Shown here one piece after another: positions 27,182 through 39,078 of a DNA stretch of 64,000 nt. Source of the DNA: Haliotis asinina (Eukaryota > Mollusca > Gastropoda > Lepetellida > Haliotidae); NCBI RefSeq assembly GCF_037392515.1, contig NC_090291.1:30118001-30182000 (forward strand). The letters are read 5' to 3'. The notes below the pieces were generated by a model that saw only the letters and a program-made list of their open reading frames with translations, ran no database searches and had not been told where the DNA came from. Positions within the stretch are counted from its first letter, which is position 1, and each line of letters begins with the position of its first letter. The translations under genes and the position numbers were made by a program.

Positions 27182-27720
27182 GAAACAGCAACAGGCTGAT
27201 GGTACCCTCATTTGGCATATAACAGGAACGTGTTGCTGGTACCCTCATTTGTTACAGTAACAGCAACGGGTTGCTGCTATCCTCATTTGTCACAGTAACA
27301 GCAATAGGCTGCTGGTACCCTCATTTGGCGTAGAAACAGGAACAGGCTGCTAGTATGCAAGAGATTGGTTGTCCCTCAATGGGCACAGAAACACCAACTG
27401 CAACAAATTGGTGGGACCCTCATTGGGAACACCAAGAAGTACCATCACTGGGCACAGCAACAGGTTGCTAGTACCCTCACTCAACACAGTAACAGCAACA
27501 GGTTGTTGGTACCAAAACTCAGCATACCAACAGATTGTGGGTACCTTGTGTGGGTAGAACAACTGCAACAGGTGGCTGGTGCCTTCACTCAGCAAAGCAA
27601 CAGCAACAGCAACAAGTTGCTGGTACCCTAACTCAGCACAGCAAAAGATTGTTGGTACCTTCATCCTTCACTTGGCACAGCAACAGTAACAGGTTGTTGG
27701 CAAAACAACAGGTACAGACT
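27182..27720 (+). repeat. Degenerate minisatellite around AACAGGTTGCTGGTACC
   Basis: About a dozen units of roughly 40-45 bp with CAGCAACAGGTTGCTGGTAC and CCTCATTTGGCACAGTAACA in varied states. Few stop codons fall in either strand, which explains the overlapping long frames. Confidence 0.85.
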
Positions 27721-28161
27721 GCCCTTCCAACAGTAGCAGGCACTGAACAAGCATGCAGTGTAGTAACATCTGTATGTGTGGACATGTCAGGTAAACACCG
27801 GCTGGTGGCTTGCAACATCAGCCATGTTTGATGTGCCTGACACTGAAACACAGGCTGTTGTATCTGATGCTGTGATGTGGCTAATCTGTGAAAACCCTGC
27901 ATACTGCATGAGCTGGAATCATATGCTGTGTGGCTGCCGACTCCATTAGTCAAAAGAAACACTGTTAGGGCTAAACGAGGAACTAATTTCTGCAGTCTGG
28001 TATCTGTATGTGTCATGCAAATGCTGATTTAGTGAGATTGTCTGTTTCCTGTCTGACAAACTAGATTATAAACTGAGCATCCCAACATAAGTTTTAGAAT
28101 CTTGCCTCACTTAATCAAAGACTGTTTAAAGTACTAAAGGACAATATAACCTGAAATAATG

Positions 28162-28217
28162 AGAGCATAGATATGTAAATCTGAGTATAGATATGTAAAT
28201 CTGAGTATAGATATGTG
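28162..28217 (+). repeat. 20-bp tandem repeat
   Basis: GTAAATCTGAGTATAGATAT in about 2.8 copies. Confidence 0.85.
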
Positions 28218-28280
28218 AAAAAAAGTATGACCAACTCCATGCTGAACACGTTTTCCCTGATACTCAACCACACAGCTTAA

Positions 28281-28535
28281 TGGATACAGCTAGCCCATGA
28301 TGGAGAGAGCTGCCCTCTGATGAACTAAGTTGCCCTCTAACTAACAGGACTGTCTGATGGATACAGCTAGCCCATGATGCAGAGAGCTGCCCTCTGATGA
28401 ACCAAGTTGCCCTCTAACTAACAGGACTGTCTGATGGATACAGCTAGCACATGACGCAGAGAGATGCCCTCTGATGAACCAAGTTGCCCTCTACCAACAT
28501 TACTGTTGCCTTACAACCAACAGGACTGGCAGATG
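28281..28535 (+). repeat. 77-bp minisatellite, about 3.3 copies
   Basis: Units begin TGGATACAGCTAGCCCATGA at 28281, 28358 and 28435, and contain AGCTGCCCTCTGATGAACCA and CTAACTAACAGGACTGTC. The last unit is diverged. Confidence 0.93.
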
Positions 28536-28539
28536 TATG

Positions 28540-30530
28540 CAACTAGCCCATGATAAACACAGGCACCACAATGACACACAAGGGACTTGTATGTCACAGA
28601 ACTTTGCCAAAGAAGTACTTTCTGTAGATCTCAAACCACCTGTTTCTTTATTCATTGGGCATGCCTCACCTACTGTTAACAACCACAATTCCAGCCAAAT
28701 TTTAACTGTAATTAAATGATCAAGCTTCCTGCATATGATGGAGCTGATAAGCAATAACTGTACATGGATTGTTGTGTCAGCTTTCCATATCTAAGATTCT
28801 TAATTAAATAGGTAAATATTACATGTGTCAAATACATGCTCAAGTAACATGCGACTGCTCAACTACATCGCTGTTCGCTTGAAAGTCTCTGTGCTGTAAA
28901 TATTCTATCTTCTGTCTCTGCTTTATCAATCCTGCCATCTATCTGGATAGTGAAGTCAACCCAGTTGTCAAATGTAGGCATGATGAGGATGACTTGGTAT
29001 TCTTAAAATGAGAGGCTATTCTTGCCTTGAAGAAAGCCATGTGGTCTCAGCATTACCAAGGTTACTGAAACCTACTTTTTTAAAACATAACTTATAAGGG
29101 TAAAGGTTTATTGTATAAGTTGATAGTTTCTTTAAGAAAAAGAAAAAAAAAATATAATAGCAATGCATTATTCCTGTCATATTTTTGACAATGAAATATT
29201 AGGAAACAAATTCCTGAAACGGCTCACCTCCCGGAAAACAAGAACCATCTTGGTAATGACTCATTTCATAATTTTATGGCTGCTCATCTTCTATTAGAGG
29301 TAAACCTGTTAACTAGGATGTTCAATACAGCTTGTAACATTAGTCACACACATCTTAATACACAAGATTAATATTAAACAGAAATAATGTGACGACATCA
29401 TATTGGTGTCGGCCTAGTCTCTCATTTATAAACTGATGTGAGTGAGTTAGTATGTGAGTGAGTGTAGCAGTACAAGAAAAGAACCCTACACAAAGTATAC
29501 AACACAACATCAACACCAGACAATCTAACCATCAAATTCTCAATGTCCATACTAATGGTCAGACAAGGTAACAGGTTCCCGTCCCGTCATAGAATGAAAG
29601 CAGGGTTTATCAAGTCTCAATGGGTATTGGTTGGTTGTTATGGCTACTACATGACGTGTCTGTATCATAGTTATGTCTTGATAAGAATTTGATCAGTTGT
29701 ATATAAATGTTAATCCATTGGAAAAATCAGCCACTGTCATATGTTAACTTCAACAGATATCAGTTTTAATCATGATATCACTTGCACAGTGCCTAGCATG
29801 CAACAAGCCACTGGGTCAGTAGATGTCTCATTACACAAATCCACCTGAAAGAATTACACTTTCTTCATACCTTGTCGTGATAAGAAGATTAATTAATAAT
29901 ACTAGGACCAGTCAGTCTCCTCGGGTAATTCAGCACTGGGGAGGTAGATTAGTGGTCACAACTTCGGTTTCCAAGAGAAAGAGCAAGGGTCCCCAGCTGA
30001 GTTACAACTGTCAGTTGGACATGTGTGTGCTGCCTATCAAAATACTGGCAATGCTATTAGATGTGAAGTTAGCCTTGGGTTAGTAAAGTTGGTCTATGTC
30101 ATTATCAACTGACATATTTGGGTTAAATTTTCAACATTTTCCTTGGGCCCAGCTCTTTCTGCAATGTTAAATACTAACCGTAAGCAAGTTTAGATTTCCC
30201 CAGGTTCTGAACCTCCCATCTCAATCTTAAAGGAACTGTTTGTTTCTATCAAAATTATATACATTCTATTTTCAGCAATCACTTCAAATTATTTAGACTG
30301 TTTATTGATTATACTTTTGTATTATTGAACAAGGCCCTGCTGTACTCCAGTATCCTTTGACTGGAGAAAATCATCTACAAAATGATTGCATGCTGTGTTG
30401 AATCAACCATATATACAACAGAAGAGAGAAACGTTAGACTGAACAGGTATTGTGTGTTTCCCAAACGGATATAATGTATTTATGTTGTACAGCGTAACAT
30501 GCATGTCTTAATAGTGTTACGTGTATGCTA
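28540..30530. other. Gene-less stretch
   Basis: Unique A+T-rich sequence. GTGAGTGAGTTAGTATGTGA near 29440 may be a SINE tail followed by a diverged body. No exon supported. Confidence 0.45.
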
Positions 30531-30534
30531 GGTG

Positions 30535-31445
30535 TGTGTCAGGACAAGGCGTACGTCAGGACAAGGTGTATGTCAGGACAAGGAAAGATGTATGGTTGAA
30601 CATGGCTGAGGAGAAAGATGTACAGCTGAAGAGGACAGGGTGTATATCTGAATAGTGTACAGCTGAAGAGGACAAGGTCTATATCTGAATAGGGAAAGAT
30701 GTGCAGCTGAAGAGGACAAGGTGTATATCTGAATAGTGTACAGCTGAAGAGGACAAGGTGTATATCTGAATAGTGTACAGCTGAAGAGGACAAGGTGTAT
30801 ATCTGAATAGGGAAAGAAGTGCAGCTGAAGAGGACAAGGTGTATATCTGAATAGTGTACAGCTGAAGAAGACAAGGTGTGTATCTGAATAGTGTACAGCT
30901 GAAGAGGACAAGGTGTATATCTAAACAGGGAAAGATGTACAGCTGAAGAGGACAAAGTGTATATCTGAATAGTGTACAGCTGAAGAGGACAAGATGTAAG
31001 TCTGAATAGTGTACAGCTGAAGAGGACAAAGTGTATATCTGAATAGTGTACAGCTGAAGAGGACAAGGTGTAAGTCTGAATAGTGTACAGCTGAAGAGGA
31101 CAAGGTGTATATCTGAATAGGGAAAGAAGTGCAGCTGAAGAGGACAAGGTGTATATCTGAATAGTGTACAGCTGAAGAGGACAAGGTGTGTATCTGAATA
31201 GTGTACAGCTGAAGAGGACAAGGTGTATATCTAAACAGGGAAAGATGTACAGCTGAAGAGGACAAAGTGTATATCTGAATAGTGTACAGCTGAAGAGGAC
31301 AAGATGTAAGTCTGAATAGTGTACAGCTGAAGAGGACAAAGTGTATATCTGAATAGTGTACAGCTGAAGAGGACAAGGTGTAAGTCTGAATAGTGTACAG
31401 CTGAAGAGGACAAGGTGTGCATCTGAATAGGGAAAGATGTGCAGC
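30535..31445 (+). repeat. Minisatellite with 37/44-bp monomers and a 310-bp higher-order unit
   Basis: The monomer opens AGCTGAAGAGGACAAGGTGT and continues ATATCTGAATAGTGTAC (37 bp); a 44-bp form carries GGGAAAGATGTAC instead. Positions 30781-31090 and 31091-31400 are two 310-bp higher-order copies (six 37-mers plus two 44-mers) that differ at one base by eye. Monomer length is not a multiple of three and stops are absent on the minus strand, which makes long repetitive frames up to 266 codons. They are not genes. Confidence 0.96.
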
Positions 31446-31449
31446 TGAA

Positions 31450-32290
31450 CAGGATTGGCTTCATCTCATCATATGTAACAGGACTGAAGGCAAGAAAGGA
31501 ATTATCAATCCAGCTCTCTGAAAACACTTCTCTGAAAAGAGATCTCTGCAAACATCAGCATCTACGGGACATCAAACCCAAGAACATACAGACCAGCAGT
31601 CAAGGAGAGAAACAAGACAGGGGAACACCATATCACCTTTGTGACCAAACACTGTCCACAGTTCCAGGCCATCCTCAACTGAGTCCAAATCCTTGGTCAT
31701 GGTGCTAAGACTGCCGAGTACACAACTGCAAGTACGGTACACTACACTGGACTAGACCTGTGACAACTGTAGTCACTGCGTTGCCTAATCCAAACATTGG
31801 AACTGTTACAGCAAATGGAACCGGAGGCTGAAACCAAATCTACAGGAAGATTGTGTAAGATTATTTCAAATCATGGATATTTAAAGGATATTACAGGCCT
31901 TGGTGCTCAGTACACCTGCTGGGGAAAACAGCATGGGCTCTGTGGGCCAACTGAGAGAGGACAGCCCTCCTGGACTCATATCTAACATACACATGCATAG
32001 TGAATGTGCATAACTTGATTAAAATAAATGATTCTTTTTAAACAGCAAAGGAGCCCCAGTAAGATGGGAGAATCTGAATGTGAACCTAAGGAAATCTCGA
32101 CTTGTTTCATTTAGGGCTTTAGCACTTCAGGGAGGGTTGGTGGAAGAAAGAAGAAAATAATATTCAGGGACTCTGGAACAATAGTGGTTCAAGAAAACCA
32201 CAATGGAAGTCACGATGACTGTTAGGAATACTTTGGTACTCTCTTCAGATGGGGTGTGTACTAGACTGTGACAAACTATGAAAGTAATTT
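31450..32290. other. Gene-less stretch
   Basis: Unique sequence, slightly richer in G+C than its flanks. Frames of 89 and 62 codons at 31439-31708 and 31797-31985 show no recognisable family and no paired splice sites. Confidence 0.4.
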
Positions 32291-32304
32291 TCAGAACTTA
32301 AATT

Positions 32305-32487
32305 ATGATTACACGATGCCATTTAGAAGTCGCGGTGGCTGAGCGGGCTAGGCGGCTGACTTTGTGTGCTGGCGAATAGGTGCCTGACTCTGAGGGTGCG
32401 GGTTCGAATCCCGGATGGGACTCAACCGAAAAAAGTACTAGCATTTGTACTTTACTAAGAAAGTGAAATCCCAAATATGACATATGT
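32305..32487 (+). mobile_element. tRNA-promoter SINE-like element with a 12-bp target-site duplication
   Basis: Flanked by perfect direct repeats AGAACTTAAATT at 32293-32304 and 32488-32499. It begins ATGATTACACGATGCCATTT, then a tRNA-like part with A box TGGCTGAGCGGG (32336-32347) and B box GGTTCGAATCC (32401-32411), both matching the Pol III consensus. The tail contains TACTTTACTAAGAAAGTGAA and ends GACATATGT. The tRNA part resembles a Leu/Ser type but the acceptor stem pairs poorly, so it is not a working tRNA gene. Confidence 0.88.
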
Positions 32488-32504
32488 AGAACTTAAATTG
32501 TATT

Positions 32505-34370
32505 TAGGTATTGGGGAAGTGTGATGTTCTCCAGGGCAGCAGATGACCTTCTATCACAGTAGTACATTCTGTCACTATTTCATTGTACTGTATCAAATTC
32601 TAGTGAGCAAAATAATGCAAGCACACACAAACACACTTTTAAAAAAAGGCTCTACCGATCTGTCTGTCTGTGTGTGCATGTGTTGGTGGGTGTGTTCATG
32701 TCTGTCTGCACACTGAAAAAACAATTTGCAGAAAGGATTAGTGAAATGTTTCCTTGATCCCCATCTGTTAACTGCTACATCAAACCATGGTATTTCCACT
32801 ATGAACCTCTTCTATGGGATTGTTTCTTCAAAGCATTATTCAGGTCTGGCACCTGATTGTATATCTTGAAACATTACACACACAAACACTCATTATCATC
32901 ATAAAATCATTCTCCAGCATAAGAACCTGATTACTGTTTCATAGTATCTTACTTCATGCCTAACATATTCAGTTTTTCTATCATATTCTATGCACTCATC
33001 TATTCCAATCTATACATGGTCTACAGTCATCATCAGAATGAGTCGCTGGTATCATGGCTAGACTGACGTTCAGATCCTGGAACAAAGAACTGCTTCCGAA
33101 TATGTCATGCCTAAGATACCTAAAAAGATATTTTAAAAACATGAGGCAGCAAGCACAATCATTTATATGTTATAGACTCACCCACACACCATTCATATGC
33201 TATACAAACTCACCCACACACATAACTAATACATCATTGGCTATAGTCTTACACATTCAAGCTGACAGTGCTCTTTGTTTGTGCAAATCATTATTTTTGT
33301 AAATGTTACTATACAGCTGTTGTTGTGCCATGATAAATAAATTCACAGTATTACCATTCTGATTATTCCCATGGATTCAAGGCGCCACCTGTTGAAATAT
33401 CAGTCACATCATTTATTCATGTTCGCACACAAACCCCGAAGAGTCAAACTCGTGAGGACCATGGGGACATTACCGAGTGTTTGACATGTCAGCCAAGAAA
33501 ATTATAACTATAAGGAATTGACAGGAATCAAATCTGATAATTCATCTCAACTGAGACATTGGGGTTCAACTATATGCATTCAAAATGCACATATATCATC
33601 CTCTCGCATAAAACAAGTAAACATATTTACCAAAACTGTATTGGCACTGACAAAACTCTTCTATTCCAGTTCAGTTTAACTGTAGTAGCAAACACACAGT
33701 CCCAGAACTGCAATATCTTCTTCCTGTCCAGCCCTTTATGCAAACTTGAAAGCTCTTGTTGTGAGTCTCCCATCTCAATTACACATGATAATGTTTGCCC
33801 AATATATCATGATCTTTGTCAAAAAACTTATAAAGGTCATATAATGTGAACGTTAACTGCACCTTTGTGTAATAATTTTTAGCTTGTTATCAATTGTGCA
33901 AATTATGTAAAGGACGTGCTTGCATTATTTTTAGTATGTATGTAGTACAAACTTAACATTGCAATATTATTATCATGTTTTGTATGTGGGCCTTAAGCCT
34001 TTCCATGAAAATTGAACTGATTGAAGTCTAAGCTAGCTCCCTGAGATATCACTGACATGTCATGGGCCTCCACTGGAAACTGTAATATCCACTTGAAAAG
34101 GACATAACAGAATTTCGGCAAAGTCGCAGATTTTTTGTCAGTTTAATGGCATAGATCACGAACATACATGGAATGTTGACACTAGTTTGATTCATGGACA
34201 TCTGTGACAGCTACTGTATGATGAGTTCAACAGCCCGACAGAATGTGATCCTTCTTCAATCATGTTCATTACATGGTTTAATATTGCACAATTCAGTCTC
34301 ACGACAGCTGTGCGGAGTTTTGTTGATTTAACATACAACAATGCAGCTTGTTTATCATCACTTCCAGTGT
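32505..34370. other. Gene-less stretch
   Basis: No exon or large repeat supported. A short run of CACACA-type sequence lies around 32620-32710. Confidence 0.45.
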
Positions 34371-34378
34371 TCAAGACT

Positions 34379-34505
34379 ATATATGTTTTTCACTGTATGA
34401 AGACAACATATAATTTATACTGTGTGACGACTATATGCATTATTCTGTATGAAGACTATATACATTATACTGTATGAAGACTACATATATTTTATATTGT
34501 ATGAG
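34379..34505 (+). repeat. Degenerate tandem repeat around TGTATGAAGACTATATAC
   Basis: Three to four units of about 30-38 bp with TGTATGAAGACTA and CATTATACTG. Confidence 0.75.
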
Positions 34506-34507
34506 AA

Positions 34508-34715
34508 AGTGAGTGAGTTCAGTTTTACGCAGCACTCAGCAATATACTAGCTATATGGTGGTGGTCTGTAAATAATCAAGACTGGACCAGACAATCAAGT
34601 GACCAACAACATGAGCATCGATCTGCGCAGTTGGGAACTGATGACGTGTCAACTAAGTCAGCGAGCCTGACCACCAGATCCCGTTAGTTGCCTTTTACGA
34701 CAAGCACAGTCACCG
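34508..34715 (-). repeat. SINE family A, 5'-truncated copy
   Basis: GTGAGTGAGTTCAGTTTTAC, CAGCAATATACTAGCTATAT, CTGGACCAGACAATCAAGTG, CATGAGCATCGATCTGCGCA and CCCGTTAGTTGCCTTTTACG. The distal head is missing. Confidence 0.88.
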
Positions 34716-34719
34716 CACT

Positions 34720-35900
34720 AAAAGCCATAATACTCACAGCGATAAAACTCTTCCTCTTTACTGGCCCTGTTACCAGACAAATATATACTGAATGGCAAAA
34801 GAAATGCATTTTTTTTTTTTTGTCAAGCTTTTCAACACAAGACTTAAACATAATACTGACTTTTATCAGATTTCATTTTTTCAAAACTTGTGCTTCTTTA
34901 GCTGTTCAGTATGTCAATGACTAAGACATTACATTAATTATGACAGTATTTAGCCAGAAATTTTCCCTGCCATTTGGTGTTTACTATGGGTTTAGTGTCT
35001 GCCTCTGAGCAGGTACAGATAAATCTCTGAGCTCATGCCATTATTGCCCTACAACCAGGACATCTGTGAATGCTAATCATGGTGATGAGAATTAACCTGT
35101 TCAGTTACACGGCAATTTCATTACAACTGCAGCAGCACAAACTGCTCCTAATGTTCAACTTCCTGACACAGTCATTGCAGGAGAAAATAAAAACATTGTT
35201 CGGCACAGAGATACATGTGAGACTCATTATAGCAGGGCTGTGTGTGTGATATTAGGTTGTATACAATACAGTGATATAGTACAGAGGCACCTTCCTGCTG
35301 CAGCTGTTTGTCGAGGGACTACACCAGTCTAATATGATCTCACTGTACAACCAGCATTAACAAAGCAACCTTTACATTACATGATTCTCTAGGCTTAATA
35401 CTGATACTTAAATCAAAAACACTTTACTCCTTTACAGATTTCACTACTTTCAAGCCTTAACTGATTTTTTGCTGAATGAAAATGTTTTCAGGTGAATAAA
35501 AGCTGTAAGAGCTTCTACCTAAATGTTTAATTTGTTTCATTTTCTTTTCTCTGACAGTTGACAAAAAAAATGACCCAAGGGTTGGCAATATCAATGCCAG
35601 ACATTCATTCTGTATTCTGTTGATCACAACATTCAGATGCCTCACTTCACCAAAGGGAGATAATGCCCCTAGCTTGTAGCACTGAGATTACACTAGAAGG
35701 CACTTATTACTCGGAAGATAAAACATCTGACAATGGTTAATCTGGTTTGGGGAACACGAATAAACTGTGCACTGTGAGAAAAATCTGTTGACACATACTT
35801 TCATCATTAAATTGCAAATATGATAATCACTACATGAGATGCTATGCAGGTGCACCAAGGTTGGTCAGAAAGATGCCAACAATAGATGGGCGAGTTAAAC
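34720..35900. other. Gene-less stretch
   Basis: Unique A+T-rich sequence with no supportable feature. Confidence 0.45.
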
Positions 35901-35907
35901 ATTGTAT

Positions 35908-36075
35908 GACAGTATGTCCATCTATATGTGTCACTGACAGTATGTCCATCTATATGTGTCACTGACAGTATGTCCATCTATATGTGTCACTGACAGTATG
36001 TCCATCTATATGTGTCACTGACAGTATGTCCATGAATCTCTGACACTATGTCCATGTCTCAGTGACAGTATTTTA
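35908..36075 (+). repeat. 28-bp minisatellite, four perfect units plus a degenerate end
   Basis: GACAGTATGTCCATCTATAT begins units at 35908, 35936, 35964 and 35992. A fifth from 36020 decays into CATGAATCTCTGACACTATG. Confidence 0.96.
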
Positions 36076-36421
36076 ATGTGTCACTAACAGTCTTCCCATG
36101 AGTACACAAAAGTTAAACAAATGTCTGTAGGGACCAAATTGTGCCTTACATGAAACAACTCATTTTTGTTTCTATAAACATGACAAACAAGATCCCCTCT
36201 GTGTAACTTGTAAAGCAGACAAGAGTAGGCGTGATGTATTACAGTTCAGCTACAGTGTCACTGTGTGGGTATAGATTGATGGCTTCCATGGACATGTTGT
36301 CCTTGACCAAACATCCGACAGCTGACTGAGTGGGTGATTGTATGAGTACAACACATTTAACAAATGCTCATTGATGGTTGCCCATCAAGTGTGGCTGTAG
36401 GTATGTGAAAGATGGTTGCTA

Positions 36422-36560
36422 GTGCAGTTAATTATTCACTGACATGATCAAGGACCAGATTGTGCAGTTAATGATTCACTGACATGATCAAGGACCAGAT
36501 TGTGCAGTTAATGATTCACTGACATGATCAAGGACCAGATTGTGCAGTTAATGATTCATC
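36422..36560 (+). repeat. 40-bp minisatellite, about 3.4 copies
   Basis: GTGCAGTTAATGATTCACTG begins units at 36422, 36462, 36502 and 36542; near-identical. Confidence 0.96.
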
Positions 36561-36803
36561 AGAGATAACCTGGTAACAGATTATAATTCAACTGAGGTCA
36601 CCTAGTGACAGTTCATAATTCACTAAAGATCAATTCACCTGAGATCATTTCCACCTGGAATCTGAATAACAGTACATAATGCTGACACAAAATTCTAAAG
36701 TGATAACCTCTCTTTCATGTCTGTGCATAATCATTCATTTGATATGTATGTCTCAATACCCAAAGAAATATTGACTTGTTGGCGTCTACCATTATTTAAG
36801 ATT

Positions 36804-37022
36804 AACTGTATAAAGTGCTGGTGGAATGAAATATATTGCATATATCATATAGTGCTAACTGTATAAAGTGCTGGTGGAATGAGATATATTGCATATCTCA
36901 TATAGTGCTAACTGTATAAAGTGCTGGTGGAATGAGATATATTGCATACCTCATATAGTGCTAACTGTATAAAGTGCTGTGGAATGAGATATACTGCATA
37001 TCTCACATAGTGCTAACTGTAT
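36804..37022 (+). repeat. 53-bp minisatellite, four copies
   Basis: AACTGTATAAAGTGCTGGTG begins units at 36804, 36857, 36910 and 36963 (last one 52 bp). Each contains the near-palindrome GAGATATATTGCATATCTC. Confidence 0.96.
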
Positions 37023-37044
37023 GAATGTGATTACTGTGATGCTA

Positions 37045-37215
37045 CTAGGGGGAGCGAGTAATGCTTTAAGCCCCTTTTTAGCAGCATTCTAGCAATGTCA
37101 CAGCAGTGGACAATATAAAAAGGCTTCAAATATTGTACCGATGAGGGGAATTGAACCGAGATGTTCAGTGTGATGTACAAACACTTTTACCACTATGTTG
37201 CCCTACCACCCCTGA
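37045..37215 (-). repeat. SINE family B
   Basis: AGCGAGTAATGCTTTAAGCC, CAGCATTCTAGCAATGTCAC, GGGGAATTGAACCGAGATGT and CACTTTTACCACTATGTTGC, the last two being the reversed tRNA-like head. Confidence 0.82.
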
Positions 37216-37219
37216 TGCA

Positions 37220-38978
37220 CTAACTCCAGCAAGAAGACGGGACATCACAGTACGCGTTACTCTGGACGCCTCAGCCACACCCCACCATACCCTATTTTAT
37301 AGGTCAAGACATGTGATTTGATTTCCTGCATGAAGCACACCATTCAGTTTGAGGTACTTGACAAAATAGGTCTTAAATCCTCTTGAATCAAACGTCAGCC
37401 AAAGCAGTTTATTAAACAAACTCCAACTCTATATTATTATTTGTTTTCATGAATACACACTGTTTTCATGAATACACACTGTTTCCAGTTTGAAAACAGT
37501 TCAGTGGAAGTAGATCTGCCAACCATTTTATACTATCTTACACTTTACTTGTACAAGATTTAATTGTGGGCCTAAACAGTGTTATATTATTGGTTTCATA
37601 AAGTTTCATGTCAAAGACCTACAGCTCTGACATCATAGAAATAAACTGCCTATCAAAGCTCCTCTCATATACAATAAATTATATTCATAATAAATACCCT
37701 TATACAGAAATAACATAATTATTATAAATAGTGTTGTTTTGTCGCAGCCACATGTTGGGTATTTTACTATATATTTAGTTGAAATGTGTATAATGACCTA
37801 TGATTACAAGTAACTAAAATTAGCAGTAAATTTGAGTTCGTTGTAAACAAAGTTTACTATATTTGATAAAATACAACAAATCTCAGTTGTAGTCTGTTTG
37901 GCCATTTTGGTAGTTCTACATTCCTAGTTTATAACATGCACTGTGCACATAATTCTTAAAAATATGACAACTATTAACAGAACAGAAAACATACACTGCT
38001 TGTGACAATGTTTTAATGTTGAGATATTGATAGGTAGACTGACTACTAGCACCTGCTGATACTGATTCAGTTATCAGGCTAGACTGCATATAGGACTAAA
38101 GACATGTTGACAGACACTACTGATACAAAATAATGTTAACTTGATTATGCAGATAAGATTTAAAACTTACTTAATTTTTAACTTCAGGTTGAAATATATA
38201 TTAATCTCAAATTATTAACATGATTAATTTATGATTGCTTTTTAGAGATGATAAACACTTAATTACACTTATGGCTGAAAAGCCCATGTTTGTGGTTCTG
38301 ATGTTAACAAGTGTGTGATATATTGTTAATGCCATGTACTGTCCAAGCAAATAGCATCAAACAGCTGGTCACATATACAACCTGCTGAGCTGGTCATAGG
38401 GGTCATGGAGTTACATATGTGACGTCTGAACACATGAACAAAAGTCATTCTCATAAAGGTGGGGCATACTTTTAACTTTGTAGTGGTTGCCAGTACAGTT
38501 TCTTCATACTCAAAGCAGTGTTTAAATATTGTGCAACTTTCCTTCAACGGAAAGCGAGCATAACGTGACCTCACACTGAGGTCAGTTACAAACAACTGCA
38601 AATGATATATCTGTGACACATCACTCCAGTTATTCAGTAATGAATGTGTACCATAGTAAAGTAAACAAGAGTATGTTTCCATGGTTCAAACAACTTTTAA
38701 ATATACCTGTAAAAGACGGCAATAACTTGATCGAGAATTGATTAGTGAGTCAGTCAAATAACCACAGCTGAGATACACGCTGTTGTAAACTATAAAAAAT
38801 CATGTGTAATGAAAACTAATAACCACATGATTTCATGAAAATGAATAACAGTTTAAAAATAACGAGACGGTTATAAATAGCCACATTAGACAGGAGCTGG
38901 TATAAACATGGCTTACAAGATGGGTCCAACACATGCTTTCTTGGCTGCAATGGACAGATTCCTGTATTAAGTTCTTAC
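37220..38978. other. Gene-less stretch left of the cotransporter-like exon
   Basis: If that exon is real, this is the start of its first intron. A 19-bp unit TGTTTTCATGAATACACAC is doubled near 37443-37480. A 118-codon minus-strand frame at 38326-38682 has no recognised similarity. Confidence 0.45.
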
Positions 38979-39078
38979 CGTTTCCCGGAACTTGAATATT
39001 GGTTCCATATCCCTGCACATCATTACTCAATGGCTCATCTTCATCAGCTTTCGTAACTGTAAATCTCACGGATGCCAT
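38979..39078 (-). CDS. First coding exon of a probable K-Cl cotransporter (SLC12A4-7 group)
   Basis: Minus-strand ATG at 39078 opens MASVRFTVTKADED and continues through DEPLSNDVQGYGTNIQVPGN, 33 codons plus one base, to a strong donor AACG|GTAAGA at 38979/38978. A form of human KCC3 (SLC12A6) begins MASVRFMVTPTK, and KCC2 has RRFTVT at its start, so this looks like the cytosolic N-terminal leader of an electroneutral potassium-chloride cotransporter. The family has 12 membrane helices; none of that region, nor the acidic LFEEEMD motif expected in a following exon, was seen to the left. The rest must lie beyond position 1 or in small exons I missed. The open frame runs past the donor for 48 more codons without similarity, so the splice is preferred. 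The name rests on about ten residues. Confidence 0.5.

Noticed and set aside
27350-28016. Overlapping frames of about 90-127 codons on both strands
   Set aside because: Caused by the degenerate AACAGGTTGCTGGTACC minisatellite, poor in stops on both strands.
30539-31551. Long minus-strand frames (up to 266 codons) with repeated Ser-Cys-Thr-Leu-Phe motifs
   Set aside because: They follow from a stop-free 37-bp repeat read in all frames; the unit is not a multiple of three and there is no gene signal.
32331-32425. tRNA gene
   Set aside because: A and B boxes are perfect but the acceptor stem pairs poorly, and the unit has a tail and target-site duplication like related copies at 39.7 and 54.0 kb. 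It is a tRNA-derived element.
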